A stretch of 64,000 nt of DNA. Source: Larix kaempferi. Taxonomy: Eukaryota > Streptophyta > Pinopsida > Pinales > Pinaceae. This document shows, piece after piece, positions 1 through 10,803 of this stretch. The translations under genes and the position numbers were made by a program. Positions within the stretch are counted from its first letter, which is position 1. The number at the start of each line of letters is the position of its first letter. The notes under the pieces are model-generated. The model was not told where the DNA came from, ran no database searches, and worked only from the letters and a program-made list of their open reading frames with translations. The stretch covers positions 62,001 to 126,000 of the forward strand of contig BSBM01000609.1 in NCBI GenBank assembly GCA_027924585.1, read 5' to 3'.

Positions 1-919
1 CATCAAGGAGAGTAGTATCATATGAAGACTATGTCAAGGTGATAGTTGCAGTCAGAACGCTCTTTGATAGAAGAGCGGGATCGTGTGGGGATGACAGCGA
101 CTCGATCACTTCACTCTCAAGAGGAAGAGTGGGATCAATTACATATGCAACTGAATTGATCACTTGGTTAACCAGCGGGGGGATGAGGGACAAATTACTA
201 TCGCTTGTTGGAATCACCTGTTGTGGACTAGTAATACCTTCCAACCGCTGTGAAGCTTCATCCATTCTTGGACAAAGGAAATTATGGTGCATACCCTTTC
301 ATATCAAACAGGGATATAGGAGTTTACCCGTCCGACCCTTCAACAACGTGTCACTGGTTGAGGGAGTGTCATCAACATGATGGTCAGAGGTTGATGATAC
401 AAGCGGTTTGGGGTTTTTAGACCACACTTCTGACACCCGGGAAAGGTCGGGACAATCATTGAGAAGGTGATCCCCCTTGGAAAGATTGCAAGGGAACTTG
501 GGCTTACGAGGAATTCTCATAGAATGAGTGCCATCAGAGGTAGATGGTTGATGCTTGGTCTCTTTCTTATCTTTCTTCTTCTTAATCTTCCTTTTTTTCT
601 TCTTCTCACTCTCCTTCTTACTAACATCAGAGTTTTCAGTAGGAGAAGAGGAAGTGATGGAAGCTTCTTCAACATTCGACGAAGAAGGAGAAGGGTCACC
701 ATGAGATTGATGCTCATGTGGCGAAGGACCTAGGTTCGATGCAATTGGTGCACTTGGTGTAACTGGATTGGAGAATAACCATACTGGTAATCCTATCGTC
801 AATCCAGGAAGACTCAATGTAGCCACAAAGGGAGGACCAATAGTTCCATAAGGGGGAATAAAAAAAGGCATACCCTGGAAAGGGGTCTCTAGGTTGGTAG
901 TACCAGAAGAATCTTTCAT
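1..919 (-). pseudogene. gag: Element B gag-protease fragment, copy 1
   Basis: Minus-strand frame starting at the ATG at 919-917 and running off the window edge. From the N-terminus it has a Pro/Gly-rich segment, a Ser-rich linker, a Lys-rich tract (around 580-630), and then two zinc-knuckle-like motifs. In the first knuckle the second Cys is Ser. In the second knuckle the second Cys codon has become TGA (299-301), the only in-frame stop. The acidic linker leading to the protease follows (1-292). Gag would package element RNA. The layout fits a plant Ty3/Gypsy-like gag-pro, but no pol is present to settle the lineage. Copy 2 supplies the protease domain missing here. Confidence 0.72.
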
Positions 920-2019
920 ATCTAAACTTCCTAAGAGTCTGTAAAGTACCACACAAATCAAACGCTACTCAAGTATAAAAGCAACAAGCAAACTGTGTGA
1001 ATAGGAGTGGATGAAAAGTCAGGATCCTCAATGGATTATCAAGGCTTTGCAACTCGTTATATACCGCAGGGCCCAACAGTAAAACACGACAAAGAGGATT
1101 GGGACCGTACCCTTGCGAGATTTGTTTGATGGAAAATATACCAAGAGCGGACTCAAGGCATGATCTCCCTAGCTCAACGTGAGTCTAGAACAATTAGGAC
1201 ATAATATAAGTTACTTTCCTAGATCTAATTAAGGATCAAGGAACTAGATATGGTTACCTTATAGATCACTAATCCTTTTCTCCTTGAATGCTGCTCTAAG
1301 CTTGATGATCTTCAGATTCGAGCTGCAAAACCTGTCAAGACAACAAGACAACAAAACAAGTAAAACGCATCTATACAATAATAGATCTAAGTAAGCAGTC
1401 AAGCAGGAAAACTACACAAGATATCATTAACACAATGAGATTTTGGTGGAAAGCAATTATATTACTATATTGAAAGGGAAGTACATAGGATAAAAATATT
1501 ACAACCATAGACTTGACGTAGCAATCCTCATCCGATCGAACCAATGCCAAAGCCTCCCAAGGAAGTGTGAGTCTCCCAATAGATGAGTAGAGATCTCTCC
1601 TAAGGCGATTTCACCAGCATGTAGACACTATAGATTTCCTCCCCTTGGAATGGGAGTGAGGTTCACTTATATAGGACTAAGTGGATAGGGTAGGTTGAGA
1701 TATGGTAGGAGAGAGATAGGGGATCCTTCCAAGAGGTTAGGAACCGAGTGCCAGCTCTACCAAAAGGTCAGGTATAGGGATCCATATCAGCTAGCTTCGA
1801 GAATGGGATCGAAGGAGCTATTTTTGTCCATTAACTGACATCGTCGCAGGCTGCAAGAGGCCAACCTGCGACATCACAGGTTGCTTGAGGACAACCTGCA
1901 ACGATCTCTCAAAACCTAGTATAAATGGGTTTGTATCTCTTCCAGGTTAATAACTTAGTCAAGGAAACTTTAGGGATGATTACATTGAGTCTTATGATGG
2001 TAAGATTTTAGGTGTAACA
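920..2019 (-). other. Element B leader and LTR-like promoter region, copy 1
   Basis: Region upstream of the minus-strand gag, about 1.1 kb and non-coding. On the minus strand it begins with an LTR-like TGTTACACC at 2019. It then carries two small inverted repeats (about 1838-1910, arms GTCGCAGG/CCTGCGAC and CAGGTTG/CAACCTG), a TATA box at 1676-1666, and a long leader to the gag ATG. I could not place the inner LTR border or a primer-binding site. Copy 2 matches it at 4617-5711. Confidence 0.5.
1666..1676 (-). promoter_or_regulatory. TATA box of element B, copy 1
   Basis: The minus strand reads TCCTATATAAG, a good plant TATA box, about 750 nt upstream of the gag ATG. It is conserved at 5358-5368 in the duplicate. 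Confidence 0.6.
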
Positions 2020-2353
2020 CACTGATAGGCCACAAGTTAAGTTCCATAAATACATTATATTTTACTTTTTTTTCCATGAAAAAAAACATATTTTTATTCA
2101 TCGCTGAAAAAAAATACAATCCTCAGTGCTAAAAAGAAAAGCTCAAAAAATTTATGTGAAAGTTTTCTTGATTAGATCATCAGAGAGTGTTAATAGTGCA
2201 TAAGAGTACCATAAAATAAGGGACTAATCCATAACTTAAATTTGGAAAAAGTTTGATAGAGATGCAAAAAAGTGGGCACATATGTGCCCCCTTGAAACTC
2301 CTCCAGTCTTAAAGATCCATCATGCAATAGACCCTGCTTGGAAATACCATCAG
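2020..2353. other. Unassigned segment between element B and the Copia LTR tail, copy 1
   Basis: AT-rich non-coding stretch with A- and T-runs. It is repeated at 5712-6044. It does not match the upstream part of the Copia 3' LTR at 10247-10650, so it is not Copia C sequence. Its origin is unknown. Confidence 0.45.
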
Positions 2354-2505
2354 ATGGTATAATAATAAGGTCTGGAAATTTCTGTGTGGACGTAGCCCAT
2401 ATTTGGTGAACCACGTTATATTGGTGTCTCTTTTTTATTGTGTTTATGTGATTTATATTTGCATCTTGTTTATTTTTATTTCTTTGCGATCCTGTTTTTC
2501 TAACA
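2354..2505 (+). repeat. Orphan Copia LTR tail, copy 1
   Basis: Matches the last 153 bp of the Copia C 3' LTR (10651-10803) and the remnant at 6045-6197, ending in TCTAACA. A primer site with one change (TGGTATTAGAT, 2508-2518) follows, then about 80 nt of Copia leader and the first codons of Copia gag (ATG at 2581). The match stops at 2597. Confidence 0.8.
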
Positions 2506-2651
2506 ATTGGTATTAGATACAAAGGTATATTTGGAAGATAAACTCGCATGAAAGAAGGGTGCATGGTTCGAGTGGGAGAAATGGCTGAAGAAGGAAAAGA
2601 AGGTTCAGATACTAAGTCTACGAGAAGACTCGACTCAAGGGAAAGGATTTG

Positions 2652-3023
2652 TTTCATTTTTTAACGAGCTTGACACAAAAAGGGAACTATGCTTGGAGAA
2701 TGGTTTCATTTTTACGCAAGCTTAAAACCAAAGGTAAACTATGCTTGGGAGGGTCTATTTCATTTTTTAACGAGCTTGAAAGAGGATAAAACTATGCTCA
2801 GGAGAACCTATTTCATTTTTTAATGAGCTTGACATAGAAAGGGAACTATGCTCATGGGAACCTTTTTCATTTTTTAACGAGCTTGAAGCCAAAGGTAAAC
2901 CCTGCTCAAACTACTGGTTTCATTTTTTAGCGATCTTGAAGCCAAAGGTAAACTCTACTCAAACTACTGGTTTCATTTTTTAGTGAGGTTGAAGCCAAAG
3001 GTAAACTCTGCTCAAACTACTTG
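2652..3023. repeat. 53-bp minisatellite, 7 units
   Basis: Seven consecutive units of about 53 bp. Each begins TTTCATTTTTTA and continues with a variant of ACGAGCTTGAAGCCAAAGG. The last three units are most alike. It lies just downstream, in minus-strand sense, of the B protease frame and next to the duplication breakpoint at 2597. Confidence 0.88.
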
Positions 3024-3092
3024 CACCTATTCAGAGGTTGGGAGTGTGCCCCCCAACGTGATATCCAGAGGCTAGAGATACGCCCCTCATGC

Positions 3093-4616
3093 TTAAGGGG
3101 AAGAAACCACTAATACGTGTGGAACGTTTAGGGAAGTTTGTTGAATGGTAGTCATGCGATGATTGGGTGTCATGAAGGAAACTTGATCAATGGTCACAAT
3201 CCTCCCATCATAGGGAAAATGCATCACTCGAAAGAGTGTGGATACTACGGGTTTCATAGCATAGAGATAATCACGTCCAAGGAGTAGATTGAAATCTAAA
3301 GGACCTTGGACAACCATGACATCAACATAAACAGTTTTACCTCTCAACGTGATAGGTAACTGCAGGAGAATCCCTAAAGGTCCAGTAGGCCTTCTATTAA
3401 AAGCCAAAATCTGGTCGGTAACCGGCACAAGATGAGGAGACACTACAGCTTGCCAAGAAGTTGAGGATAAAATACTAATAGAAGCTCCCTCGTCAACTAT
3501 AGTGCGAAATATTTCCTTATCGACAACACCTACAGATATCTGGAAAGGAACATCTGAGGGGAGACAAGATTTTGCTAGACTATTCCAATAAAAGGAAATA
3601 ACCTCAGTACTTGGAGGGGGTCTCGTGGAAACAGAATCTTTTCCCCCATGATCGAAACTGACTAGAAAAACATCAGTGGTTATCAATCCACTCTCATCAG
3701 GGAGAGTAGGATGAGATGAAGACTGTGTGAAGGTGATAGTTGCAGTCAAAACACTCTCTGATAGAAGAGCGGGATCGAGTGGAGATGACAGCGACTCGAT
3801 CACTTCACTCTTAGGAGGAAGAGTGGGATCAATTACATATGCGACTGAATTGATCACTTGGTCAACCAGCGGGGGGGGTCGAGGGACAACTTACTATCGC
3901 TTGTTGGAATCACTTGTTGAGGACTAGTAATATCTTCCAACCACCGTGAAGCTTCATCCATTCTTGGAAAAAGGAAAGTACGGTGCATACCCTTGCATAT
4001 CAAACATGGATATAGGACTTTACCCTTTCGACCCTTCAACAATGGGTCACTGGTTGAGGGAGTGTTATCAACATGATGGTCAGAGGTTGACAATACAAGC
4101 GGTTTGGGGTTTTTAGACCACACTTCTGACACCTAGGAAAGGCCGGGACAATCCTTGAGAAGGTGATCACCCTTGGAAAGCTTGCAAGGGAACTTGGGCT
4201 TACGAGGCATTCTCATAGAATGAGTGCCATCAAAGGTAGATGGTTGACGCTTGGTCTCTTTCTTATATTTCTTCTTCTTAATCTTCCTTTTCTTCTTCTT
4301 CTCACTCGCTTTCTTATTAACATCATAGTTTTTAGTAGGAGAAGAGGAAGAGATGGAAGCAGCTTCAACATTCGACAAAGAAGGAAAAGGGTCACCATGA
4401 GATTGATGCTCATGTGGTGAAGGACCTAGGTTCGACGTAATTGGTGCACTTTGTGTAACTGGATTGGAGAATAACCAGACTGGTAATCCTATCGTCAATC
4501 CAGGAAGATTCAATGTAGCCATAAAGGGAGGACCAACAGTTCCACAAGGGGGAATAACAAAAGGCATACCCTGGAAAGGGGTCTCTAGGTTGGTAGTACC
4601 AGAAGAATATTCCATA
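3093..4616 (-). pseudogene. gag-pro: Element B gag-protease, copy 2
   Basis: The frame starts at the ATG at 4616-4614. Gag has the same Ser-rich and Lys-rich regions as copy 1 and two damaged zinc knuckles: Ser for the second Cys of the first, Phe for the last Cys of the second. A TAG interrupts it at 4133-4135. A G-run expanded by 2 relative to copy 1 (around 3871-3878) shifts the frame between gag and protease. The protease segment (3093-3857) has a retropepsin-like fold signature: DEGAS where DTGAS/DSGAS is expected, then a hydrophobic strand and a GRDYL motif about 70 residues later. Retropepsins cleave the polyprotein as dimers; here the Thr/Ser of the active site is Glu, so it is very probably inactive. 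The frame ends at 3093 with no RT or integrase after it. Confidence 0.75.
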
Positions 4617-5711
4617 TCTAAACTTCCTAAGAGTCTGTAAAGTAGCACACAAATCAAACGCTACTCAAGTATAAAAGCAACAAGCAAACTGTGTGAATAG
4701 GAGTGGATGAAAAGTCAGGATCCTCAATGGATTATCAAGGCTTCACAACTCGCTATATATCGCAGGGTACAACAGTAAAACACGACAAGGAGGATTGGGA
4801 CCATACCCTTGCGATATTTGTTTGACGGAAAATCTATCAAGAGCAGACTCGAGGGATGATCTCCCTAGCTCAACGCGAGTCTAGAACAAATAGGACAGAA
4901 TATAAGTTACTTTCCTAGATCTAATTAAGGATCAAGGAACTATATACGTTTACATTATAGATCGCTGATCCTTTTCTCCTTGAATTCTGCTCCAAGCTTA
5001 ACGATATTCAGATTCAAGATGCAAAACTTGTCAAGACAACAAGACAACAAAACAAGTAAAACGCATCTATACAATAACAGATCTAAGTAAGCAGTTAAGT
5101 AGGCGAACTACACAAGATATCATTAACACAATGAGATTTTGGTGGAAAGTAATTATATTACTATATTGAAAGGGAAGTAGGATATAAATATTACAACCAT
5201 AGACTTGACATATCAATCCTCATCCGATCGAACCAATGCCAAAGCCTCCCAAAGAAGTGTGAGTGTCCTAATAGATGAGTAGAGATCTCTCCTAAGGCGA
5301 TTTCACCAGCATGTAGACACTATAGACTTCCTCCCCTTGGATTGGGAGTGAGGTTCACTTATATAGGACTAAGTGGATAGGGTAGGTTGAGATATGGTAG
5401 GAGAGAGAAAGAGGATTCTTCCAAGAGGTTAGAAACTGAGTTCCAGCTCTCCCAAAAGGTCAGAGATAGGGATCCATTTCATCTAGCTTCGAGAATGGGC
5501 TCGAATGAGCTATTTTTGTCCATTAACTGACATCGTCGCAGGATGTAAGAGGCCAACCTGCGACGTTGCAGGTTGCTTGAGGACAACCTACAATGATCTC
5601 TAAAAACCTAGTATAAATGGGTTTGTATCTCTTCCTGGTTAATAACTTAGTCAAGGAAACTTTAGGGATGATTACACTAAGTCTTATGATGGTAATATTT
5701 TAGGTGTAACA
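4617..5711 (-). other. Element B leader and LTR-like promoter region, copy 2
   Basis: Duplicate of 920-2019: LTR-like start TGTTACACC at 5711 on the minus strand, the same pair of inverted repeats around 5530-5600, a TATA box at 5368-5358, then an untranslated leader. No complete frame is seen. Confidence 0.5.
5358..5368 (-). promoter_or_regulatory. TATA box of element B, copy 2
   Basis: TCCTATATAAG on the minus strand, identical to copy 1. Confidence 0.6.
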
Positions 5712-6044
5712 CATCGATAGGCCACAAGTTAAGTTCCATGAATACGTTATATTTTACTTTTTTTTCCAAGAAAAAAAACATATTTTTATTCATCGCTGAA
5801 AAAAAATACAATCCTTAGTGCTAAAAAGAAAAGCTCAATAAATTTATGTGAAAGTTTTCTTGATCAGATCATCATAGAGTGCTAATAGTGCATAAGAGTA
5901 CCATAAAATAAGGGACTAATCCATAACTTAAATTTGGAAAAACTTTGATAGAGATGCAGAAACCTGGGCACATATGTGCCCCCTTGAAACTCCACCAGTC
6001 TTAAAGATCCATCATGCAACAGACCCTGCTTGGAAATACCATCA
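5712..6044. other. Unassigned segment, copy 2
   Basis: Duplicate of 2020-2353; non-coding and of unknown origin. It ends abruptly at the truncated Copia LTR. Confidence 0.45.
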
Positions 6045-6197
6045 GATGGTATAATAATAAGGTCTGGAAATTTCTATGTGGACGTAGCCCATATTTGGTG
6101 AACCACGTTATATTGGTGTGCCCCGTGTATTGTGTTTATGTGATTTATATTTGCATCTTGTTTATTGTGATTTCTCTGCGATCATGCTTTTCTAACA
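6045..6197 (+). repeat. Copia C 5' LTR remnant
   Basis: 153 bp, the same length as the matching end of the 3' LTR (10651-10803), ending in TCTAACA. Confidence 0.88.
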
Positions 6198-6199
6198 AT

Positions 6200-6210
6200 T
6201 GGTATCAGAT
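6200..6210 (+). other. Primer-binding site of Copia C
   Basis: TGGTATCAGAT two bases after the LTR end, complementary to the 3' end of initiator tRNA-Met, the usual Copia primer. Confidence 0.85.
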
Positions 6211-6272
6211 ACAAAGGTCGATTTGGAAGATAAACTCGCAGGAAAGAAGGGTGCATGATTTGAGTGGGAGAA

Positions 6273-7060
6273 ATGGCTGAAGAAGGAAAGTTTAAGGTCG
6301 ATAAATTTAGCAGCCAAAACTGCCAGTTAAGGAAGATGCAAATGGAGGACTATCTATATCAGAAGGATCTATTCCTACCATTGGCAGGAAAAGAAAAAAA
6401 TTTAGTGACTATGAAGGACGAAGAATGGGATGTTCTTGACATAAAGGCACTAGGAACAATATGGATGTTCCTGGCTTCGCCGGTGGATTTCAATATCTCA
6501 AAGGAAAATACAACGGAGGGTTTGATGAGTGCATTGGGTAAACTGTGTAAAAAACCCTCGACCTCCAACAAGGTATTTCTAATGAATCATTTATTTAATA
6601 TGAAGATGTCAAAAGATGGTTCTATTGATGATCATTTAAATGAATTTAATACGATTACCAATCAGCTAAGTTCTATAAATGTGAACTTTGATGATGAGTT
6701 TAGGGATCTTCTAATATTGTGCTCATTGCCAGAAAGTTGGAATGGCTTGGTCATGGTTTTAAGTAACTTTGTCTCTAGTTCAAATACTTTGAAATTTGAT
6801 GATGTTGTTGGTATTATTCTTAGCGACGAAATGTGAAGGAAAAGCACAAGTGAGACATCAGGTAATGCGTTGACCATGGAGAGAAGGGGAAGACAAAGTG
6901 AGAGAGGAAAGATCCCAGGTAATCGTAGCAAGTCTAGGAAGGGAATATCCACATCTAGATTGGGAAATATAGAGTGTTGGAACTATGGAAAGAAAGGACA
7001 TTTGAAGAAATACTGTAGATCTCTAAATAAGAAAGGAGATGGATAGCAGGAGACTACTTA
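6273..7060 (+). pseudogene. gag: Copia C gag
   Basis: The first ATG after the primer site is at 6273. Residues 1-187 match the plant Copia gag capsid type: an N-terminal FSSQNCQLRKMQMEDYL segment and a downstream LCSLPESW motif. A TGA at 6834-6836 (probably from CGA) interrupts the frame, which then runs on through a Ser/Arg-rich basic stretch to a zinc knuckle near 6970-7015. That knuckle reads C-W-N-Y-G-K-K-G-H-...-C, so its second Cys is Tyr. Two TAGs follow near 7044-7065. Gag, protease and the start of integrase share one frame. Gag would form the particle and bind RNA; this copy cannot. Confidence 0.85.
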
Positions 7061-7082
7061 GCAAGCAAATGTAGCAGGTGAT

Positions 7083-7510
7083 GTGTTACAAGATGTTTTG
7101 ATTCTTGAATTAGACAATACTAGTGATTACTGGGTAGTATATTCAGGGGATTCGTGTTATGCTACACCCCATAAGAAATTCTTTCATGATTATGTTCTAG
7201 GCGATGTTGGACATGTTTTATTGGGTGATGATGAAACATGTAAAATTGTTGGAATGGGTAAGGTAGGGATAAAGTTAAAGAATGGAGGTGAATGGATGTT
7301 GAAATATGTAAGGAATATTATTGCTATGAAAAGAAATCTGATCTCAATAGGGTAGTTGGGAGATAGTGGTTGTTTATCTACATTTATAGAAACGTGGTGG
7401 AAGATCACTAAAGGATCAATGGTGATAGAAAAAGGAGACAAGATAGGTATGTTGTATTTATGTCCTCATAATACTAAATATTATATCTCTTCAGCTTCCA
7501 TAGGAACATA
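7083..7510 (+). pseudogene. pro: Copia C protease
   Basis: Continues the gag frame. The protease signature normally reads D-S-G-A-S but is Y-S-G-D-S here (about 7135-7152), so the catalytic Asp is lost. The flap and second-half motifs (LLGDDETCKIVGMGKVGIKLKNG) are recognisable. The frame reaches a TAG at 7353-7355 and then stays open into the pre-integrase region. This aspartic protease would mature Gag-Pol; the copy is certainly inactive. Confidence 0.85.
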
Positions 7511-8337
7511 TACAACATTATGAAATCATAGGCTTGGCCACATGAGTGAGAAGGGGATGCAGTTTCTCCACTCAAGGAAGTTGATTCCAGATCTAAAGCA
7601 CGTAAGTTTGGAATTCCGTGAGAATTATGTTTATGGAAAACAAAAGAGAGTCATATTTGTCAAGGTTGGGAAACATAAGAAGAGTGAAAAGTTAGAGATT
7701 GTGCGTACATATGTATGGGGACTGGCTTAGGTACAATCTCTTGGTGGCTCTTGTTATTATGTTACTTTTATTGATGATGCAACTAGAAAAACTTGGGTTT
7801 ATTGCATTAGAAATAAATATTATGTGCTTGCTACTTTTAAGAAGTGGAAAGCTTTGGTTGAGAATGAGACAGGAAAAAGGTTGAAGTGTTTCAGATATGA
7901 TAATGGAGGTGAATACTGTGACAATGATTTTAATAGTTACTGTTCACACCATGAGATTCTTAGAGATAATATAGTCCTAGGAACAACACAAGAACATGGT
8001 GTGTTAGAAAGGATGAACAGAACAATCATGGAGCGTGCAAGGTGTATGCAATTGCATGTAGGGTTCCCTTACAGTTTTGGGCAGATGTTGTAGACATTGT
8101 TGTTTACTTAATAAACATAGGGCCTTCAAGCGCTTTGAATGGTGGTATTCCATAGGAGACATTGATAGGTAAAAAGGTAAACTACTTATTTATAAGAAAT
8201 TTTGGTTGTGAAGCATTCGTCCATATTGATAAAGAAAATAGAATAAAGCTTGATGCTAAATCTAAGAAGTGTACCTTTATTGGATATGGGGTTGATGATT
8301 TTGGTTATCGCTTATGGGATTATGAAAATAAAAAATG
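7511..8337 (+). pseudogene. int: Copia C integrase
   Basis: Begins with the GAG-pre-integrase motif HRLGHMSEKGM (about 7527). One Cys of the zinc-binding pair is Tyr (ENYVYGKQ). The core has FIDDATRK (first catalytic Asp, about 7775), RYDNGGE (second Asp, about 7895) and VLERMNR (Glu, about 8005). A TAG at 7728-7730 interrupts the frame, and a frameshift near 8070 moves it before a recognisable FGCEAFVH and GYRLWDYENK tail. Integrase would insert the cDNA; the active-site acids survive but the frame does not. Confidence 0.85.
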
Positions 8338-9465
8338 ATTAGGAGTAGATATGTGGTATTCAATGAAAAGGTCATGCATAAAGATTGGTTGCAGGGAAAT
8401 AAACATGAAAAGGAAAACACATAGTACACAGTACTTAATGAAATAAAAGAAAATGAAGTTCCAAAGGTGCCAGAAAATTAAGAACAACAGCAGGCACCTC
8501 AAAATCATGCAAGTGTTAGAAGATCTACTAGGTCAAGTAGATCCCCTGAACAATACTCTCCTTCAATGTATTATTTATTTATGACTGAATCTGGTGAACC
8601 AAAATTTTATGAAGAAGCAATGCAGGTGGAAACTAGAAAGAAGTGGGAGAAATGCATGAATGAGGAGATGGACTCATTGGTAAGAAACTGGACTTGGGAT
8701 TTGGTTCAATTGCTTGAAGGTAAAAGAGCATTGAAAAATAAATGGGTTTACAATTTGAAGGAAGAAGATGGAGGAAAGAAGCAGTACAAGGCTAGACTTG
8801 TTGTAAAGGGGTTTTCCCAGAAGAAAGGTATAGATTTTGATGAAATATTTTCTATTGTTGTTAAAATGACTCCAATTAGAACTTTTTTAAGTCTAGTGGT
8901 GGTAGAATATTTGCATCTTGAACAGTTAGATATAAAAACAACCTTTCTCCATGGGGATTTGGAGGAATATATTTATATGCAGTAGCCACATGGGTATGAG
9001 GTCAAAGGAAGGGAGAATTTGGTATGCAAGTTGAAGAAGAGCTTGTATGGATTGAAGCAAGCTCCAAGGTAGTGGTATTTGAATTTTGATAGGTTTATGA
9101 TTGAATGTGTTTATAGTAGATGTCATTATGACCACTGTGTTTATTTCAAGAGGCTAGATAATGGAAGATATATTATCTTGTTATTGTGTGTGGATTACAT
9201 GCTTGTTGAAATGTCTAACATGCAGGATATAAATGTGCTCAAAAGGAAGTTAGATAAATCATTTGCGATGAAGTATTTGCATGATGCAAAGAAAATCCTT
9301 GGTATGAGAATAACAATAGACATGAAAAATCACAAATTGACATTGTCTCAGGGTGAGTACATAGAAAAGGTGTTGGATAGGTTTAGAATGAAGAATGCAA
9401 AACTAGTTAGTACACCTTTGGCCAACCATTTCAAACAAAGTAAGGAGATGTGTCCCAAGACATAG
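8338..9465 (+). pseudogene. rt: Copia C reverse transcriptase
   Basis: RVT_2-type RT in a single frame from about 8340. It has the N-terminal W-Y-N-L-K-E segment, KARLVVKGFSQKKGIDF (about 8790), the FLHGDLEEYIYMQ motif and LYGLKQAPR. The active site reads C-V-D-Y-M instead of Y-V-D-D-M (about 9190), so one catalytic Asp is lost. Stops at 8983-8985, 9070-9072 and 9463-9465 are all TAG at positions where the family has Gln, fitting CAG to TAG change. Confidence 0.88.
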
Positions 9466-10110
9466 GAAGAGATAGACTACATGTACATGGTTCCCTATTC
9501 ATGAGTAGTTGACAACTTTATGTATGCCATGGTGTGCACAAGACCAGATATTGCACATGCAGTGGGAGTTGTGAGAATGTATATGAACAATCTAGGTAAA
9601 GAACATTGGAAGGAAGTATGGTCGATTCTTCGGTATTTGAGAGTTACTACCACTCATGCGTTATGTTTTGGAGGTTCAAACACTGTTCTACATGGATATG
9701 TTGATGCAGATATGACAGGTGATTAAGATAGCATGAGGAGCACCATGGGGTATGTCTTTACTATAGGTGGAACAACAGTAAGTTGGATTTCAAAACTGCA
9801 AAAGGTTGTTTCACTTTCAACAACAGAAGTAGAGTATGTTGTTGCTACAGAGGCGAGTAAAGATGTGGTTTGGTTACAGAGGTTTGTAGAGGAATTGGGT
9901 AAGAAGCAGGAGTATAAAAGGTTGTATAGTGACATACAGAGTGCCACTCATCTTGCAAAGAAATATCCTTCCATTCTAATACTAAACATACACAACTCAA
10001 GTACCATTTCATACATTTTGTTCTGGAAGATGAATTGCTGAAGTAGGAAAAGATACACACTAGCCAGAATCCTGCAGACATGTTAACAAAGGTAGTAACC
10101 ATAGAGAAAC
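9466..10110 (+). pseudogene. rh: Copia C RNase H and 3' end of pol
   Basis: Same frame as RT. RNase H motifs visible are TRPDIAHAVG, GYVDADMTGD (Asp), STTEVEYV (Glu) and LYSDIQSA (Asp; normally D-N/S-x-S-A). A TAA at 9724-9726 sits inside the domain and the C-terminal part is frameshifted after about 9960. RNase H would degrade the RNA strand during cDNA synthesis. Confidence 0.82.
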
Positions 10111-10234
10111 TGAGTTCCTACTCAATTTCAGTTGGCCTTTAATTATGAAGGTGATTATGAGAAATTTTGTAGGTCCAAGGTTTAGAGTATAGTCCAACAA
10201 GTGTAGTAGCGACGGAGTTGTTGTGATCAGTCTT
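10111..10234 (+). other. Copia C 3' untranslated segment
   Basis: Short non-coding stretch between pol and the polypurine tract. Confidence 0.6.
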
Positions 10235-10246
10235 CAAGTGGGAGAT
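10235..10246 (+). other. Polypurine tract of Copia C
   Basis: CAAGTGGGAGAT directly before the LTR, the usual Copia plus-strand primer. Confidence 0.8.
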
Positions 10247-10803
10247 TGTTGGTTGTGGAGCCTAATCTTCCTTATTCAGAGTTAGTGTTTGGATCCCATC
10301 CCATGATGGGGGGTTTTGGGGGGGATTCCCCCCCAATATAGTCTTTGACCCCCCCCCATGGTGGGGGTTTAGGGGAAGTGCCCCCGTAACAAAAATTTTG
10401 AAAAAAATGCCTTGTAAAAGGTTGTAATTTCATAGTCATGACTTGGTCAATAATGGATGATTTATGGGCCCATGGTATTGGGTGTTCCATAGTATTTTCC
10501 CATGGTAATTCCTCTTTAAATGAATGAAATGTAATACGATTGTGTATTGTAGCATTGTAAAGATCTATATGATTGTCTAAGAGAGAATGTGAGAGAGTGA
10601 AGAGGAAATTGCAGCAGATGTGCTGCGGGTTGTATCTCTTTATTTTTTTGGATGGTATAATAATAAGGATTGGCAATTTCTGTGTGGATGCATCCCATCT
10701 TGGGTGAACCACGTTATATTGGTGTCTCTCTTGTATTATGTTTATGTGATTTATTTTTGCATCTTATTTATTGTTATTGCTCTACGATCATGTTTTTCTA
10801 ACA
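10247..10803 (+). repeat. Copia C 3' LTR
   Basis: 557 bp, TGTTGG...TCTAACA. Contains G- and C-runs around 10302-10390 and ends with the segment shared with 6045-6197 and 2354-2505. Confidence 0.9.

Larger units (their letters stand above)
1..2597. repeat. Tandem duplication, copy 1 (left end outside window)
   Basis: This block is repeated at 3695-6289 at a spacing of about 3.69 kb with only scattered differences. The unit runs from a minus-strand protease/gag frame, through its leader and promoter, through an unassigned segment, and into the tail of a plus-strand Copia LTR with primer site. Both copies share the same chimeric junction (2353/2354 and 6044/6045), so the chimera formed before the duplication. 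The copies part company a few codons into the Copia gag start (after 2597 and 6289). Copy 1 then enters a minisatellite; copy 2 continues into a full Copia element. Confidence 0.88.
3695..6289. repeat. Tandem duplication, copy 2
   Basis: Partner of 1-2597, net length difference about 2 bp. Its right end continues into the Copia C internal region. Its left end continues into the protease part of element B, whose copy-1 equivalent would lie upstream of the window. Confidence 0.88.
6045..10803 (+). mobile_element. Copia element C, decayed, 5' LTR truncated
   Basis: Plus-strand Ty1/Copia element in the order LTR remnant, primer site, gag, protease, integrase, RT, RNase H, polypurine tract, LTR. 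Integrase before RT is diagnostic of Copia. Only the last 153 bp of the 5' LTR remain, replaced upstream by the B chimera. The 3' LTR is complete and abuts the 5' LTR of element O at 10804, so C inserted into O. Stops and frameshifts throughout show it is dead. Confidence 0.92.

Noticed and set aside
517-717. Arg/Leu-rich minus-strand frame resembling a nucleic-acid-binding protein
   Set aside because: Shadow of the Lys-rich part of B gag in another frame; its twin at 4213-4413 has the same origin.
6014-6280. 88-codon frame over the Copia LTR and leader
   Set aside because: Spans the LTR end and primer-binding site; non-coding.
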